Source: Scilla litardierei
Taxonomy: Eukaryota; Streptophyta; Magnoliopsida; Asparagales; Asparagaceae
DNA length: 64,000 nt
NCBI GenBank assembly: GCA_030789695.1
Contig: CM061135.1
Coordinates: 108,136,301 to 108,200,300 of the forward strand
Direction: 5' to 3'
A program made the position numbers and the translations under genes. Within the stretch, counting starts at the first letter, position 1. Each line of letters opens with the position of its first letter. Below, in pieces: positions 35,909 to 47,385 of this stretch. Below the pieces are notes generated by a model, which made no database searches, was not told where the DNA came from, and saw nothing but the letters and a program-made list of their open reading frames with translations.

Positions 35909-38900
35909 GTGAGTTTCATCTTCATCATTCGTCGATGCATTTTCGGTCTCTTTCTTCGAATCGATTGGCATTTTTTCTCAAAATACCCCCGCGTCTCGAA
36001 GAAAACTTTTCTCTCTCCAGAACTCATGCGGAATCCAGAATCGAGCCCTAACCATAGTTTCTCGACGGGGCGCTCTTGGGGTAACCGATCTATCTCTCTC
36101 ACCCCCACCCCCCTCTCCCCCGTCCCTCTTGTTTGCATTTTAGATCCGTTCGTTTTGGCAGATTATGTCATCAAAGATGGGATTTTTATGGTCATTTTTA
36201 GCATATTCCGTTATTAGAATATCCATGATGTTACTAGAGTTTGTAGCTTTCGCTTCCGTTTTTGGTGGGTTCGTGCTAAAATGTGCGGTTTGTGAACGTT
36301 TAATGGAATTGGTTGCTTTTTATTTTTTTTATTTTGGATTTTTGGCCATTTTTGATGAATTCCCCCCAAAGATATCGTTTTAAAGCAATTTTGATCGCTG
36401 GAAGAGTTTTAAAGCATCGTCGCGACGATAACGAGGGTTATCTTGATCATAGAAGAAAACCAGGTTTAGATGCTGTGTTTGATTTTTTCTTGCTGTGATG
36501 ATCATTGTGCTTATGTTGCAGTTGCTGCTGTTGGTGTTTGCTTAGAAGCTACAGTTATTGCTTTGTATTGGTTTCTTATTAATTGTATGCAGTATAAATT
36601 TGCATTATTTGAGCTACATGTGATCTGATGATTAAATTTTGATATATAGATGATTGTTTTGGATTAGGTAGAGAGTAGAGTACTTGAGCCACATGAGAGG
36701 AAACCTAGATATTTTTGAACTAATTAAGTAATTGATTTAAATTTTGCAATGTACGTACTGTTAAAATCTTTCTAAAATATCCAGAGACCAGATATGACCA
36801 ATCTCCATTGTTTCTAACTTCTCGCATAGATTAACAAACATAAAAAATGAGCTTTCTTCATCAACAATAAGTGTGGCAAATCTTAAAAAAATGTCAAGAA
36901 CACATACTATAATATAAGAAAAGGGGGAAAGCAAAAGGTGACGTAAATGGTTAAAGGAAACAACCTTCAGATAGCTAATGATATTGCTTCTATAAAAGGA
37001 AACCCTACAGTTAAAACAAGAGCACCCCCCAATTCCTGTGGACCCCAAAAAATGGTACTCAATTATATATTGCCTTAGACCCTAGGCAAGTGATCATGTT
37101 CATATATATATGTTTCCTGCAGTTCTTGCCCCAAGATATCAGTATCTGGCTTCACTACATTGGATAGTTTTCTTTCCAACAAGTGAGGATGTGTGTCTAT
37201 CTGCATATATTAAATTTAAGTTCATGTCTTAAAAGAAGGAAATACTTCTTGGTTTATAGTACAGTATTAAACTTTCAGAAGCAAGCTTCCCATTGGTGTG
37301 AGCTCTGACATCCGTAGAGTGCACATGCAGCATTGCTCAAGTTGGGCATCTAAACTATCAGAAGATCCAAGAAGTTAGACACATGGCCTACATATTATCA
37401 GTAGATATATTATACAATTTATCTCGAGTAAATGATTCAACTAAACTATCTTTTAATGATATATTGATTCAGATATTCATTAAAATTTGAAATTAACTTA
37501 TAGTGAAGTCCTCAATGTTTGCGAATTGGTAAGCAGATAATTCAATCTAATAATTTAGGAGGGACTTTGCATTTGTTGTTGCCTTGCGAAGAGATCATGA
37601 AGTTGCCATAATGTTATTCTTTTATGTTTCTTTTCTTTAAATTAATATCCTGGATTTGGGCATGCTATATTATTGCTAAGTTGTCACATCTATGGTTTCT
37701 TTTTTGCAGTTTTTATAAGTTGGTGTTTTTTATGAGCTCTTCTTTAAGGTCATCTATCTTGTGAAGTGACTTTTCCACTGAACTTACATTGTTTATACTT
37801 GGGGATTGCAGAATGTTCACTGAAACATGTAGGAGGCTGAGAATCATGAAAGGTTCAGATGCTATTGGACTTGGTATGCCCTGTTTGATACTCCTTAAAT
37901 ATGTTTCTTTCTTTCTTTTAATTTTTCTGTCCTTTATGATCCAAAGTAAGGCATTTCTTCTGTTGGCACACCTATCGTTAACTAAGCTGATGCTTCTGTT
38001 GGCAAACAATGCATAGTGCTGCTATGGAACATTTAAAGAACTGTGCTGTAGTTTAAGCTAATTTTTATATAATATCTTTTGATAGAGTTCTCTTTATAAC
38101 TGGAGAAGCGTGAAGTTTTAGCTTAAATTGTTGAATTGCAGCGTGCAAGAAAAGAATGGTTGTGCATTTATGGACATGTGGTGGTAGATCAGTGCAACGG
38201 TAGGTTTGTTCATTGCAACAGCTGAGGGTCAGGTTAACATGTTTAGCTATTTTGCTTGTTAGTCTTTACTCTAATGCACATGCATGCGGACAGATTTTTT
38301 CTGTGCTTCTTCGGGGAGAGATGGTCCATTAGTTGCCTTGTTTCATCTTTGTTGGTACGAAGAATGGCAGTCAAAGGTCGTCATCGAAGTATATGATTCA
38401 GGGAGCAACCACGGTTGAACCATTGAAGAATAAACGCTTCAGGAATCTCTGGTGAAGACCTGTAGTGTTGCAATCAGGTAAGGTCGGGCTGCTTTTTTTG
38501 TTTCTAATGCTCTTTATATGTAGCTTGGAATGCATGTTTTAATCCGTATGTGGATTCAGCTCTATGGCTTTATATACACCCAAGTCTAACGGGGATTATA
38601 TGAGTCGATTCATGGCCTGGTTGACTTGTTGCTCAGTTATTAAAGTTCAGAATGAAAGACACATACAATGGCTTAATTTTTGTTTTTGTAGTTTTGGATT
38701 AGTTTTAACAAAAAGACAATTTTGAATGGTTTAACCCGCCGTAAATATTATTCATACCATCTTAGAACTACTAGTTGTAACTCTATAATTTTTTTGGAAG
38801 ATATATAGTGTTAGCTTGTTTGGTTGCAAGGGTGGCTTCAACCGTATCATGATTACTGTTAAATTCAAAGTAAAAACAAGAAAGAACAAGTTTCCCATGT

Positions 38901-40113
38901 TTGGATGTTCCTATCAAATAGAAAGGACCACATGGAAGGATTAGATATCTAATAAAAAGATACACATGACTCTTTTTATCTTTAGAGAAGATATGCATGC
39001 TTATTGTTGGCTTTAAATAATAATTTTTATTAGGCATTATTTTTCTTTTTAAAGTTTCTTTTTCAAGTTGAAAGACCGTTCCTTTTCTTTTTCAAGTTTC
39101 TCATTTCATTCTTCTTACCTCCCATGGAATTCAGAACATAATTATTCACTTCAATCATTCACATGTCATATAAAGTATTTTTCGAAGGAAAAAGAGATTG
39201 TTTCATGACGTTATGAGTCATACCTGGGTGTGATACTGGTGATGTAGATTTCATGTTTGTAATTTTGCTTTTTACCATCTTTTTCTCTCTTTTCTTATGC
39301 ATTTTCCACATGTTTAGTTTCCTTTTTCTGATCATACTTGCACACTTGTGAACATGAAGCTACAACTATACGTCGGTGGTCTTGTATATTTTACCATTTT
39401 GGTGTCTATCCCTTCCGTAGATTTCTATATCTCCATCTCTATCACACTCTATTATCATACGCACCCACCCTCCCTCCCCCAACCCCTCCCCCAACAAACA
39501 GTGGCTCTCGCTCCACATTTTCCTTTTTCTGTTCGTGCTCGTAAACAATGTGAACATGAAGCTTTAACTGTAAGTCGATATAAAATTTGGTATTATATAT
39601 TTTACAGTTTTGGTAATGGCAACTTGGGTAGCTCTCTCCTTCCCTCTCTAATGTGTGCATTTTATTTGTTTATAACACAAAATTGACCTGGAATCGTGGA
39701 ATTCAGATTTTTCTAAGTTGCAGCCAAAATAGTCTCATGAATCACTGTGTATACCTGGTTTGCTCCTCTCTGCAACAGCAAGTAGCCTGAACAACGTTAA
39801 CTATAAATAGTTTTGATGTATAAATAGGAATTTGATAAGATTTAACTAGGTGGAGCAAGTGGACAACTGAACTCAAGTTGAGACATATGTGAAAATATTT
39901 ACAACTGCTAGTCAATTTATTACTTCAAAAAGTGTGGATAGATTTAAGGAAGAACTCGCGGGCTAGAACTAAACAATGCCATTGTTTGCACATTCACATT
40001 GTTTATTACCGCCATAGTCGTGACATTTTTGTTGACGTCTGCGATAATTTTGTGGTCATCTCGTCCGTATGGTAACTAATCTCAGGCATTTGCGCATGAG
40101 TATAATCCTGCAG

Positions 40114-40334
40114 GTAGCACTGCTGCTTCAAATTGGGAAAGAAGCTCTTCCTCCAGGCACAATGCTACCTCAAATTGGGAGAGAAGCTCTTCCTCCAGGC
40201 ATTGTACCGAAGATCATTGCTGCCCATGATCGCAGAGCGCTAGCAAAGGTGACACTGTCAGCCCCGCCTCTCGGGCTATGTCTCGTGTCCGTCCACTATG
40301 ACAATGAAGTTATGCAGCCTCCCGATAACTGCCC
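40114..40334 (+). pseudogene. TruA-type tRNA pseudouridine synthase, C-terminal exon fragment
   Basis: Bounded by an acceptor-like TCCTGCAG (40106-40113) and a donor-like GTAAGT (from 40335). The frame reads VALLLQIGKEALPPG..., then IVPKIIAAHDRRALAKVT and APPLGLCLVSVHYDNE. Plant TruA proteins end with this pattern: a Leu-rich helix, a D-R-x-x-L-A-K stretch and A-P-P-H-G-L-C-L-V-x-V-x-Y. The enzyme makes pseudouridine in the tRNA anticodon arm; its catalytic Asp lies far upstream and is absent. A 42-bp in-frame tandem duplication (about 40125-40206) repeats QIG(K/R)EALPPG. It is a captured piece, not a whole gene. Confidence 0.75.
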
Positions 40335-40673
40335 GTAAGTTAGTTTTGGAAGAACTCACCAGATTATGTAAGCTTTCGTTTTATTGACTGAACATGTTTT
40401 CATGGAAAGTATTCTATTTTTGTTCCATATTGAGCGCGTTGTATCTAGTGTTAACGGGTTTTTTTGGGTTCAATTTGAACCTATAGTGCCCGTTTTAGTT
40501 CCAGAACTTCAATTTGATGCCAGGGGCAGTGACAGATCGACACTGCTCTATGATTCTGCCAGCATCACCAGTGAGAAGAACGCTCTTCCCAGCCATAACT
40601 CTTGGCAGAGGGTTTGAAGTCATCGACATCGTAAAAACTGAGGTGGAGAGCGCATGGCCGTCGGCCGTCGACA

Positions 40674-40731
40674 GTTTCTATGATACTACGGATGTCTATG
40701 ATACCACGGTCTTCTATGATACCGCGGACTT
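40674..40731 (+). repeat. short tandem repeat of about 18 bp
   Basis: Three imperfect units of TTCTATGATACTACGGA type, read as FYDTTDVYDTTVFYDTAD in the frame following a captured stretch (40514-40813). That ORF is open for 99 codons but I do not recognise it. Confidence 0.6.
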
Positions 40732-41009
40732 CTGTTATTTATATTACTGTTTCTTGTCAAACCAAACCTATTTAGCAGTATATGTAGACATAATGTTTCT
40801 GGAATCGACATAATGTTTCTGACGATTTCGATGTTTTCATCATGTTTTCATCATCGTTCCATGTATGTAATATTCCATGTATGTTATATTGTAATCGGCC
40901 CATTAGATTCCTAATACCCAAATGAATAATATTGTGTGTGTTTATCATGATGTGTACAGCTGCTGCAGGGAGTTTTGGAACAGCTGCAATCGCGTATTTT
41001 TTTTAATTT

Positions 41010-41599
41010 TGTGCTTTTTTCGCAACATTTCATAAAAGTTGTAGTAGAGTTTTAAACAACTGTTTAAACCAGTTGTACTAAAAGTTTTCACAACCTTTTA
41101 TAAAAGTTGTAATAGCAGTTTACACAACTTTTAAAGAAAGTTGTAATATTGATTTATACAACCTTTTTATAAAAGTTGTAATAATAGTTTCCATAATGTT
41201 TATTAAAAGTTGTAATATATTTTTACAAAACCTTTTATAAAAGTTGTAATAGAAGTTTACACAACTTTTGAAAAAAGATGTAAAATTGCTTTACACAACC
41301 TTTTATAAACGGTGTAATAAAAGTTTACACAACGTTTATTAAAAGTTGTAATAGAAGTTTACACACCGTTTATTAAAAGTTGTAATATCTTTATACACAA
41401 TCTTTTCTAAACGTTGTAATAGAAGTTTACACAATGTTTCAAAAAAGTTGTAATATTTATCTATTACAACGTTTGCTTACAACATGCAGAAAAAAATGGT
41501 CAAAGGAACCGACCCTATTACAACTTCGCATGTTACAACATTGGTTAAAAAGTTGTCTGACCCCTATTACAACTTTTTTTAGAAGTTGTCAATGACCAT
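41010..41599. repeat. right subterminal repeats of the CACTA element
   Basis: About ten AAAAGTTGTAATA / TTTACACAAC words recur, paired as CACAACCTTTTATAAAAGTTG stem-loops. They differ in detail from the left set, as is usual for CACTA ends. Confidence 0.85.
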
Positions 41600-41612
41600 T
41601 TTTGTTGTAGTG

Positions 41613-42227
41613 GGGGGAACCGTCACCGACCCTTCTTCCCCGTCTGGGACGGCGAGTCTGCATTGGTGGATAGGAGGGTGTCCAGTCGGCTGGTGGAGAA
41701 CTCCATCCTTCTCACTGACTAAAGTGTCCTGGGTCAAATTGACATTGAAAAGCTCGCTAACTCAGTCGTTTATGACAGTTACCAGGTTAACTACTAATGT
41801 CGTCTCTTTGTGCTATTGCCTTACTCTTACAGTCTTACTTATCCATGATTCCATATATACATCATTGGTCGGGGCGGAATTGCGTCGCCGAGTGGTACAA
41901 TTGTTGATTGCCGAGCGGAAAAAGGCGGTTTCATTCGAATCTCAACTTAAGAATTTGAAGGAGCAGCTGATGAAAGAGAGGGACTGTAGATCTCAGGCGG
42001 AGTGGGAGGTTGCGAAAGCTAAAGATCGGGCGGCCTCAATGTCAGCGGTTCGGAAGAGCTCCTAAGAGCGATGGTACGTAGAGAAGAGCAGTCTCCTGGC
42101 TCGTATAGCCGAGTTGGAGAGAAACTCGCTTCCTCCAAACTCGATTGAAGACGTGAGGCATGAGGCTGCGGCGAGGAAGCATCAGCGATCTGGTTGGGAG
42201 TCCGGTGGAGGATCGGCCTTAACCTAG
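41613..42227 (+). pseudogene. coiled-coil transposon-associated gene, copy C, 3' half
   Basis: Continues exon 1 after the CACTA insertion: RPFFPVWDGESALVDRR to IEKLANSVVYDSYQ. An in-frame TAA lies at 41720-41722, then a GT donor after 41785. The intron contains a branch-like CTACTAAT. Exon 2 encodes a coiled coil (ELRRRVVQLLIAERKKA..., about 41876-42062) with a TAA at 42063-42065, then a Gly/Ser tail to TAG at 42225-42227. The exon 1 end and the intron position match copy B. The stops are independent of the transposon, so decay is not due to the insertion alone. Confidence 0.65.
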
Positions 42228-43221
42228 GACGGTTTGGCTACCAACGCGCCCTCCAGCGAGGCGTCTGTATGAATCGTGGCATCTTAGTACACCAAATGTT
42301 TTTTATATTTTGAGAGGTGAACATGTGATGGTTTATGCATTCGTAATGAACCCCGAATATTCAATTGGCAATGAACACCGTCTGGTGCAGTCTTTTACCG
42401 ATTGTTAGTATAAATATCTGTTTGCCAACCATTAGTGATCTTCGTACACCGATTGCTTAATTTCTTGTGGCTATTAAAACTATTAGCGTACATCCATCAC
42501 AGAAATGGACAGGGATGGTGTGAAATATCGAAGTTGCCCAGGAATATACTTAGTGCACGTGAACTGCCTTGGAATTGAGCTTAGCATCACAGTGTACTAG
42601 ATATACAACTTTTTCTCATTGCGCACACCGGTCACACCTTTTACCTGATGTGTATGGATGAATCTGATTTGTCAGTGTGTTTCATTGGAGTCATTTTCTA
42701 CAGCATTCACATAGCCTCTACATGCATCGACATTGTTACGTATAAAGTTTTCCTTTAAACGAACTTGGGATATTGGACTTATGCCATAAATTCAAGAAGA
42801 CCAATCGTCAAGGAGACAAAGATTCTAGAATACGAAGAGGTGGAAATCACTTCATGGAACATAAATAACACATTTAATGTAGTATACCATAGGTCTTTAA
42901 CATCAATAACATACCAAAGCACACAATTATAAGTCCAACTCTTAGCATTCTCCTTTATGGCCGTTGTGTGCGGTGAGCAAATTTTTAATGCTGTAACATA
43001 AATTGCTCAAAGATCACAACGGGCAAAATTACGCCAGTCGTGCGAATTTAGCAACTGTATCCCATAACATAAATGTTCAACGCGTGCAACAAGCAAAGCC
43101 ATGATGGCGCGTTGAGTTCCCGTTGTGCAGAAATCCCATAAATTTTGTACACAAATCCCAAAAATTTCAGTATATTCTTTCATTATAAACTCGAACACTA
43201 CATTTGCACAAAATTATACAT
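42228..43221. other. non-coding DNA between copy C and the MULE-OTU gene
   Basis: AT-rich, no ORF of note. Half-sites lie at about 42618-42635, 42960-42980 and 43005-43100; the pair at 43005-43050 is palindromic. Confidence 0.5.
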
Positions 43222-44454
43222 TCAATCATCTGATGATATAGTAAGTACAGTGGGATATTTGCCTACATCTTTACAGATTAATGTCTCGAATTGTCGCATC
43301 CTCTCTTCAAGGCCTTCCACCCATCCTTTGGCCGCAGGCAGGCGGTTAGCCTTCCAATGCCTTATTACCAGTGGGACCAGGCTTCTATCTTTAAGTTGAA
43401 TATTTACAAAGTGATTATTATTTACAAAACCTATGGTGAAGGGACCACGTTTCGTACCTTGGTCTGGTCCTGATCTTAACGGAAAAAATGAAAGACATTG
43501 TTGCATTGACAGCAGATGTATTACACAATTATAATGACTTGAGATTAGATGTCCAACTTCTGGGAATGTCATCCAATATTGCATCAGGGGGTGGTCATCC
43601 ATATAGTTAATTGACACTTCCTGTTCTTGTGCACTTTCCTCACCCATCACCTTTGAGTACACATCATAGTGGTCACGCAGCTCTTCAAGCAACTCTCTTC
43701 TGACCACCTTCCACTGGTCCTCTTCCATCCCTAGATGTGAAGATAAAGCCATGTAATCACAGTTCCCATCTGGCTTCACATCTGTGACGTTTGATATATA
43801 TTTGATGATTGCAGCAGGAAATTGATCAATATAAGGTATGCCTCCTTGAACGGCTCTAGCGTCCTTAGCTGCATAATTTGCTGTTGCAAATGAAGCTGTA
43901 GCAGAAACCACAGACATACTGACAGATGTCGTGGATTTGACAGTTGGTTTCTTTCTAGCAAGTTGAGAAGGAATTGGTGGGGCAGACGTATTTTTGATCC
44001 TTTGGGACCGTCTCGGCTGGACACGGCCGACGCTTTCTTGTTTCGATGAGACTTCACTTGGAATTTGAGCAGAGCAACTAGCCGCATCGGCTAAGACATG
44101 ATCAAAATGAGCAGGATCAATGGGGTTGGCTGTATCTTCATTTGTCAAATTATTATCCCTTTTTCTTCTTCCATTGAACACGACATTAACTTGCGGCTCT
44201 GTAATCAGATTTGTCACCGGGGTAGCTAGCTCCTTCAACTTAATTAACAACTCCTGCTTCATCGGCCCATCAAGTTGAGCATAGAGCTTGTGTATGCGCT
44301 CTAATTCAGCATGTATAAGCCCATCTTCTTCAGACATCAGTTCGGTCTTAGCCTCCATGTCTAGCTGCTTCCAATGAGCATTTACAGCATCTAAGGGAAT
44401 GTGGGCGATTTTCCCTTGTGAATTCACCAATCTCATTGGCACATAGTACACCAT
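43222..44454 (-). pseudogene. OTU cysteine-protease domain at the C-terminus of a Mutator-like gene
   Basis: A 410-codon frame begins just after the degenerate SWIM region. Residues 19-31 (IPLDAVNAHWKQL) still match the end of MULE/FAR1 proteins. A charged linker with a basic Arg-rich patch (about 145-155) follows. The OTU-like domain spans about 215-360: KPDGNCDY with the probable catalytic Cys 232, and VNNNHFV with the probable catalytic His 348. OTU proteins cleave ubiquitin chains. One oddity is Asp rather than Gly right after the catalytic Cys. Fusion of proteases (ULP1 or OTU) to MULE proteins is known in plants; the role in transposition is not established. Confidence 0.8.
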
Positions 44455-46157
44455 AAATCATTCTTGCTAGACAATCTCCTGTCAGCTTTACAGCTTTACA
44501 CAGAAATTATCTTCCACATAGAGTCAGATTTACAGCTTCCACAGAAATTATCTTCAACGCCGCAGCGGCTGTAAATCCTATCAGCTCCCTGAACAAGAAC
44601 CCATGCACATTATGTTGCACCATGATCTTAGATTTCTCGAATGATGCCTTGATCTCGATATGCTGCCCCTTTAATGATTCATGTATGGTTGGCCAAGAAG
44701 CGGATAAACTGAAGGCTGATGAACCCACTGCCTTTTTAAGCTTAGAATTCAGTCTGAGCTCTCTTGGTCTGCGCTCTGTTGGTACTGACATTTCCAAAGT
44801 GCAGATTGCCATCTGTCCATACAGAAATAAACTTCTCCTTGTACTTGTCCAGCCAAGATGTCTTCACATAGCTCACGACCCTTGTGTAATCTTTGTACTC
44901 TGTCTCCAATGCCTTCAGTTTAGCAACATACTCCTCCTCCTTGCGTGCCCCCACCAATAAATTCCAGCTAGAGATGAAACCTAACCATTTTTCTTGATCT
45001 TCGAAAGAGGGCTGGCAATTTTTGGCAATATTTTTGGATATGTGGATTCTACATAATTGGTGCACCACAAGGGGAAATACATGGCCAATGGCATTCATAA
45101 GTGTTGGGTCCAGTGCTGTCAAAATTACACGTGGCATCATGTATCCATGTAGCAAAGAGCTCAACTTCTCCAAGGCCCACAAGTAGTTATCCTCACGTAC
45201 GGCCTCCGTGTAACAAAATGCAGCTGCGAACTGAATATCTGTGGACGTCACCCCATACATCTCCATCAATGGTGGCCTGTTGCGGTTGGTCTTCAACGCG
45301 CAGTCCATAACCAGAATCTCTGGAAATTTTCGTAATAAATCAACTGACTGCGGATGTGCCCAAAATATATTCATCACTGCATTTGTCACTTCGTTCACTT
45401 CATGATACACAATGTAATTACGCTGTGTCACTAGATTAAGGAATAGCTGCATTTCTGCTCTCCAGGCCATTTCCCCTGCCTTTATCCTCTGTCTGGCTTT
45501 ATAAATAGTGTTGATTGTGGTAGATGTTGCATTATCCTTTTCCTTCAGGTATTTCAAGATTTCCCTTGGCCTAAGCAATCTATTTGACAAGTCTCTCACC
45601 GTGGCCATCTCCCCCCCTCCGAACATCCTCTCATCTGGATGTCGCTCGATGTACATTGCGGGTTTATGGTTGTGATTGCCATGTACAACTGTCAAAATCC
45701 ACTTATCTGTTGCCACACCATTAGCCCTCAAGTAGAAGAGACATGAACACTTCTTGCTCCGAGTTGATTTTTTGGCCGATATATCCGGCCTGTGTGGCCG
45801 ATATGTCCCACTTCTTGCACAACAAAAATAATAAGTTGGGACCCTATTGCCTTTTGTACTCATATTTGATGATTTTGTAACAACCAAATTCCCGGTTTTC
45901 ACACCGACCGCTTTTACCCATTTACCAAGCTCTTCTATGCTGGGGAAAATTTTATTTGTTGTGAACTAATTTGAATAATCTTCATTAACCTCTGAGCCTT
46001 CAACAATATGCTGAATTAAGTACCACATACCAACATAGTCACTAAATGTTTTCCTTTATTTTCTAGTAAATTAGTCAGTTAACAAAGCGAAATAATTTCT
46101 AACCTTTGCTTCTTTGTCCGCTTCATCACAGATCCCCTCAATGTGTACCGAGTCCAT
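44455..46157 (-). pseudogene. MULE transposase with FAR1-type zinc finger, catalytic residue lost
   Basis: Exon 1 (46157-46104) encodes MDSVHIEGICDEADKEAK. The intron is 46103-45966 (GT-AG, phase 0). Exon 2 (45965 leftward) encodes FTTNKIFPSIEELGKW, then a FAR1/WRKY-GCM1-type finger (CARSG...KKCSC...HGNHNH). The MULE core follows, numbered from codon 1 at 45902: VMDCALKTN with first Asp 200; TALDPTLMN, where Ala 263 replaces the second catalytic Asp; and CRIHISKN at 284-291. The frame shifts near 44770-44790, continues to 44507, meets a stop, then a degenerate SWIM (CLARMIYGVLCAN). A further frameshift leads to the OTU part. The element is probably catalytically dead. An array with a period near 34 bp (46598-46830) lies upstream. 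Confidence 0.85.
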
Positions 46158-46597
46158 CTCAATCTTCGTAAGTTCTACGCAATCATGTACCAAATGTAAC
46201 AATCGAGCAATCAATTTCTAAAATTATTAATAAATACCGGAATTAATTAGCATCAATTAATGGCTTACCAACTTTACGATGCAATGCGTCCGCAGTCGAC
46301 TATTTTAGGGCACCCCAACCCAATGACACAAATCTTTTGCTCTGCATTAAGGATCTTCGTTTGATATAAGCAGGAACTCTTATAGTCTATATAGATCAGT
46401 GAATTAGAATAATTTCTGTTGATCAAACCCTATCTCGTTAGCTTTTCCCGCCTTAGGTCACAAAACTGATCGCATATGGAAGCTGTTATGATGCCTTTGT
46501 ATATACGGATGCGTAAAAATATTGGTTCATAGTGTAAATTACTCATCGCGAACACTGAGAGGGCAAAAATGTAAAAGTTCTCCTCTGTGAACCGTCT

Positions 46598-46830
46598 AGC
46601 TATTTGCCCACCGCACACAACCACACAAATCTCAGAATTTCTCACCGCACACAACCACGCAAAACTCAGAATGGCTCACCGCACACCACTACGCAAAACT
46701 CGGAATTGCTCACCGCCCACAACCACTCAAAACACGGAATTGCTCAGCGCACACAACCACACAAAACTCAGAATTGCTCAGCGCACACAACCACTCAAAA
46801 CTCGTAATTGCTCACCGCACACAACCATTT
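46598..46830 (-). repeat. array with a period near 34 bp, minus orientation, upstream of MULE-OTU
   Basis: Seven units of CTCACCGCACACAACCAC-AAAACTCAGAATTG type on the plus strand. Read on the minus strand they begin AAAATGGTTGTGTGCGGTG, the same start as the arrays at 7207 and 55587. The array lies about 440 bp upstream of the MULE-OTU start codon (46157). It resembles a transposon subterminal binding array. Confidence 0.75.
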
Positions 46831-47385
46831 TGATCAAGTCCACATGCACATGTGGACTGGTTATTTGCTAGTAATATTTCAAACTAGACTTGTTTACTCA
46901 ACCAGCACAACGGGTAAATTATTGTAGACCTGATATGACCCGGTAGGACCCGAAATTGTCCGTGATACCTTCTGCTCGCAACGAATTGACAGACAATTAC
47001 ACAGATTGCTCACGGTGGAATTTCAAACGGCAAGTTTTTTCAAAGATCGCTCCAGTCGCCCAGACCAAATTCCAAAAGATTTGATTTTATTTCATTGCTC
47101 GAAGGATACATCACTTAGTCAACTGGTGAGATCAAACAAAGAGCTAAATCGAGAGAAATCGATTGAGGGGGTTTTGACCTAAATTTTTCGAAATCGACTC
47201 TTTGGTAAGTCTATACTTTTAAGTACAGTTTATCTGCCTTTCTTATTTTGATTTTACATGCATTCATCCACGGTTGAGATTGATGAAGTTGATACAAAAA
47301 TCCTAGGTAATATTGATTTATCTTCTCGGTAATAATGCATTAAATCTTTGAGGATCAGGTTATGAATTGTTTGATATAGGATAAT
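46831..47385 (+). promoter_or_regulatory. upstream region and 5' leader of FAR1-OTU copy 2
   Basis: Shares blocks with 49560-50077 upstream of copy 3: GACCC..TAGGACCC, ACAGATTGCTCA, GGCAAGTTTTT, CCAAAGATTTGATTTTAT and GGGGTTTT..ACCTAAATTT. A probable donor TTTGGTAAGT is followed by a second exon-like piece with AGGTAATATTGATTTATC. The conserved spacing suggests a leader with two introns. Confidence 0.6.

Larger units (their letters stand above)
34078..41612. mobile_element. non-autonomous CACTA (En/Spm) element carrying gene fragments
   Basis: Termini are CACTACAACAAAA (34078-34090) and its inverse (41600-41612). The inverted match extends imperfectly to about 28 bp. A 3-bp GGG duplication flanks it (34075-34077 and 41613-41615), as CACTA elements make, and the flanking ORF rejoins in frame. 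Both ends carry dense subterminal repeats of AGTTGTAA / TTACAACTT. I see no TNPA or TNP2-like transposase in its 7535 bp. The interior holds a GC-rich leader exon, introns and a TruA-type exon, so it looks like a cargo-bearing CACTA that depends on an autonomous relative. Confidence 0.93.

Noticed and set aside
35682..36138. Minus-strand ORFs opposite the GC-rich leader in the CACTA element
   Set aside because: The plus strand shows leader, ATG and splice donor; the minus ORFs are Arg/Glu-rich shadows of CT-rich sequence.
40514..40813. 99-codon ORF after the TruA exon as a second captured gene
   Set aside because: Low complexity with a short tandem repeat; no motif, no splice-bounded exon that I can defend.
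46587..46871. ORF of short His/Thr/Gln repeats, or a CRISPR-like array
   Set aside because: It is the 34-bp array read as protein. There are no distinct spacers, and CRISPR does not occur in plants.
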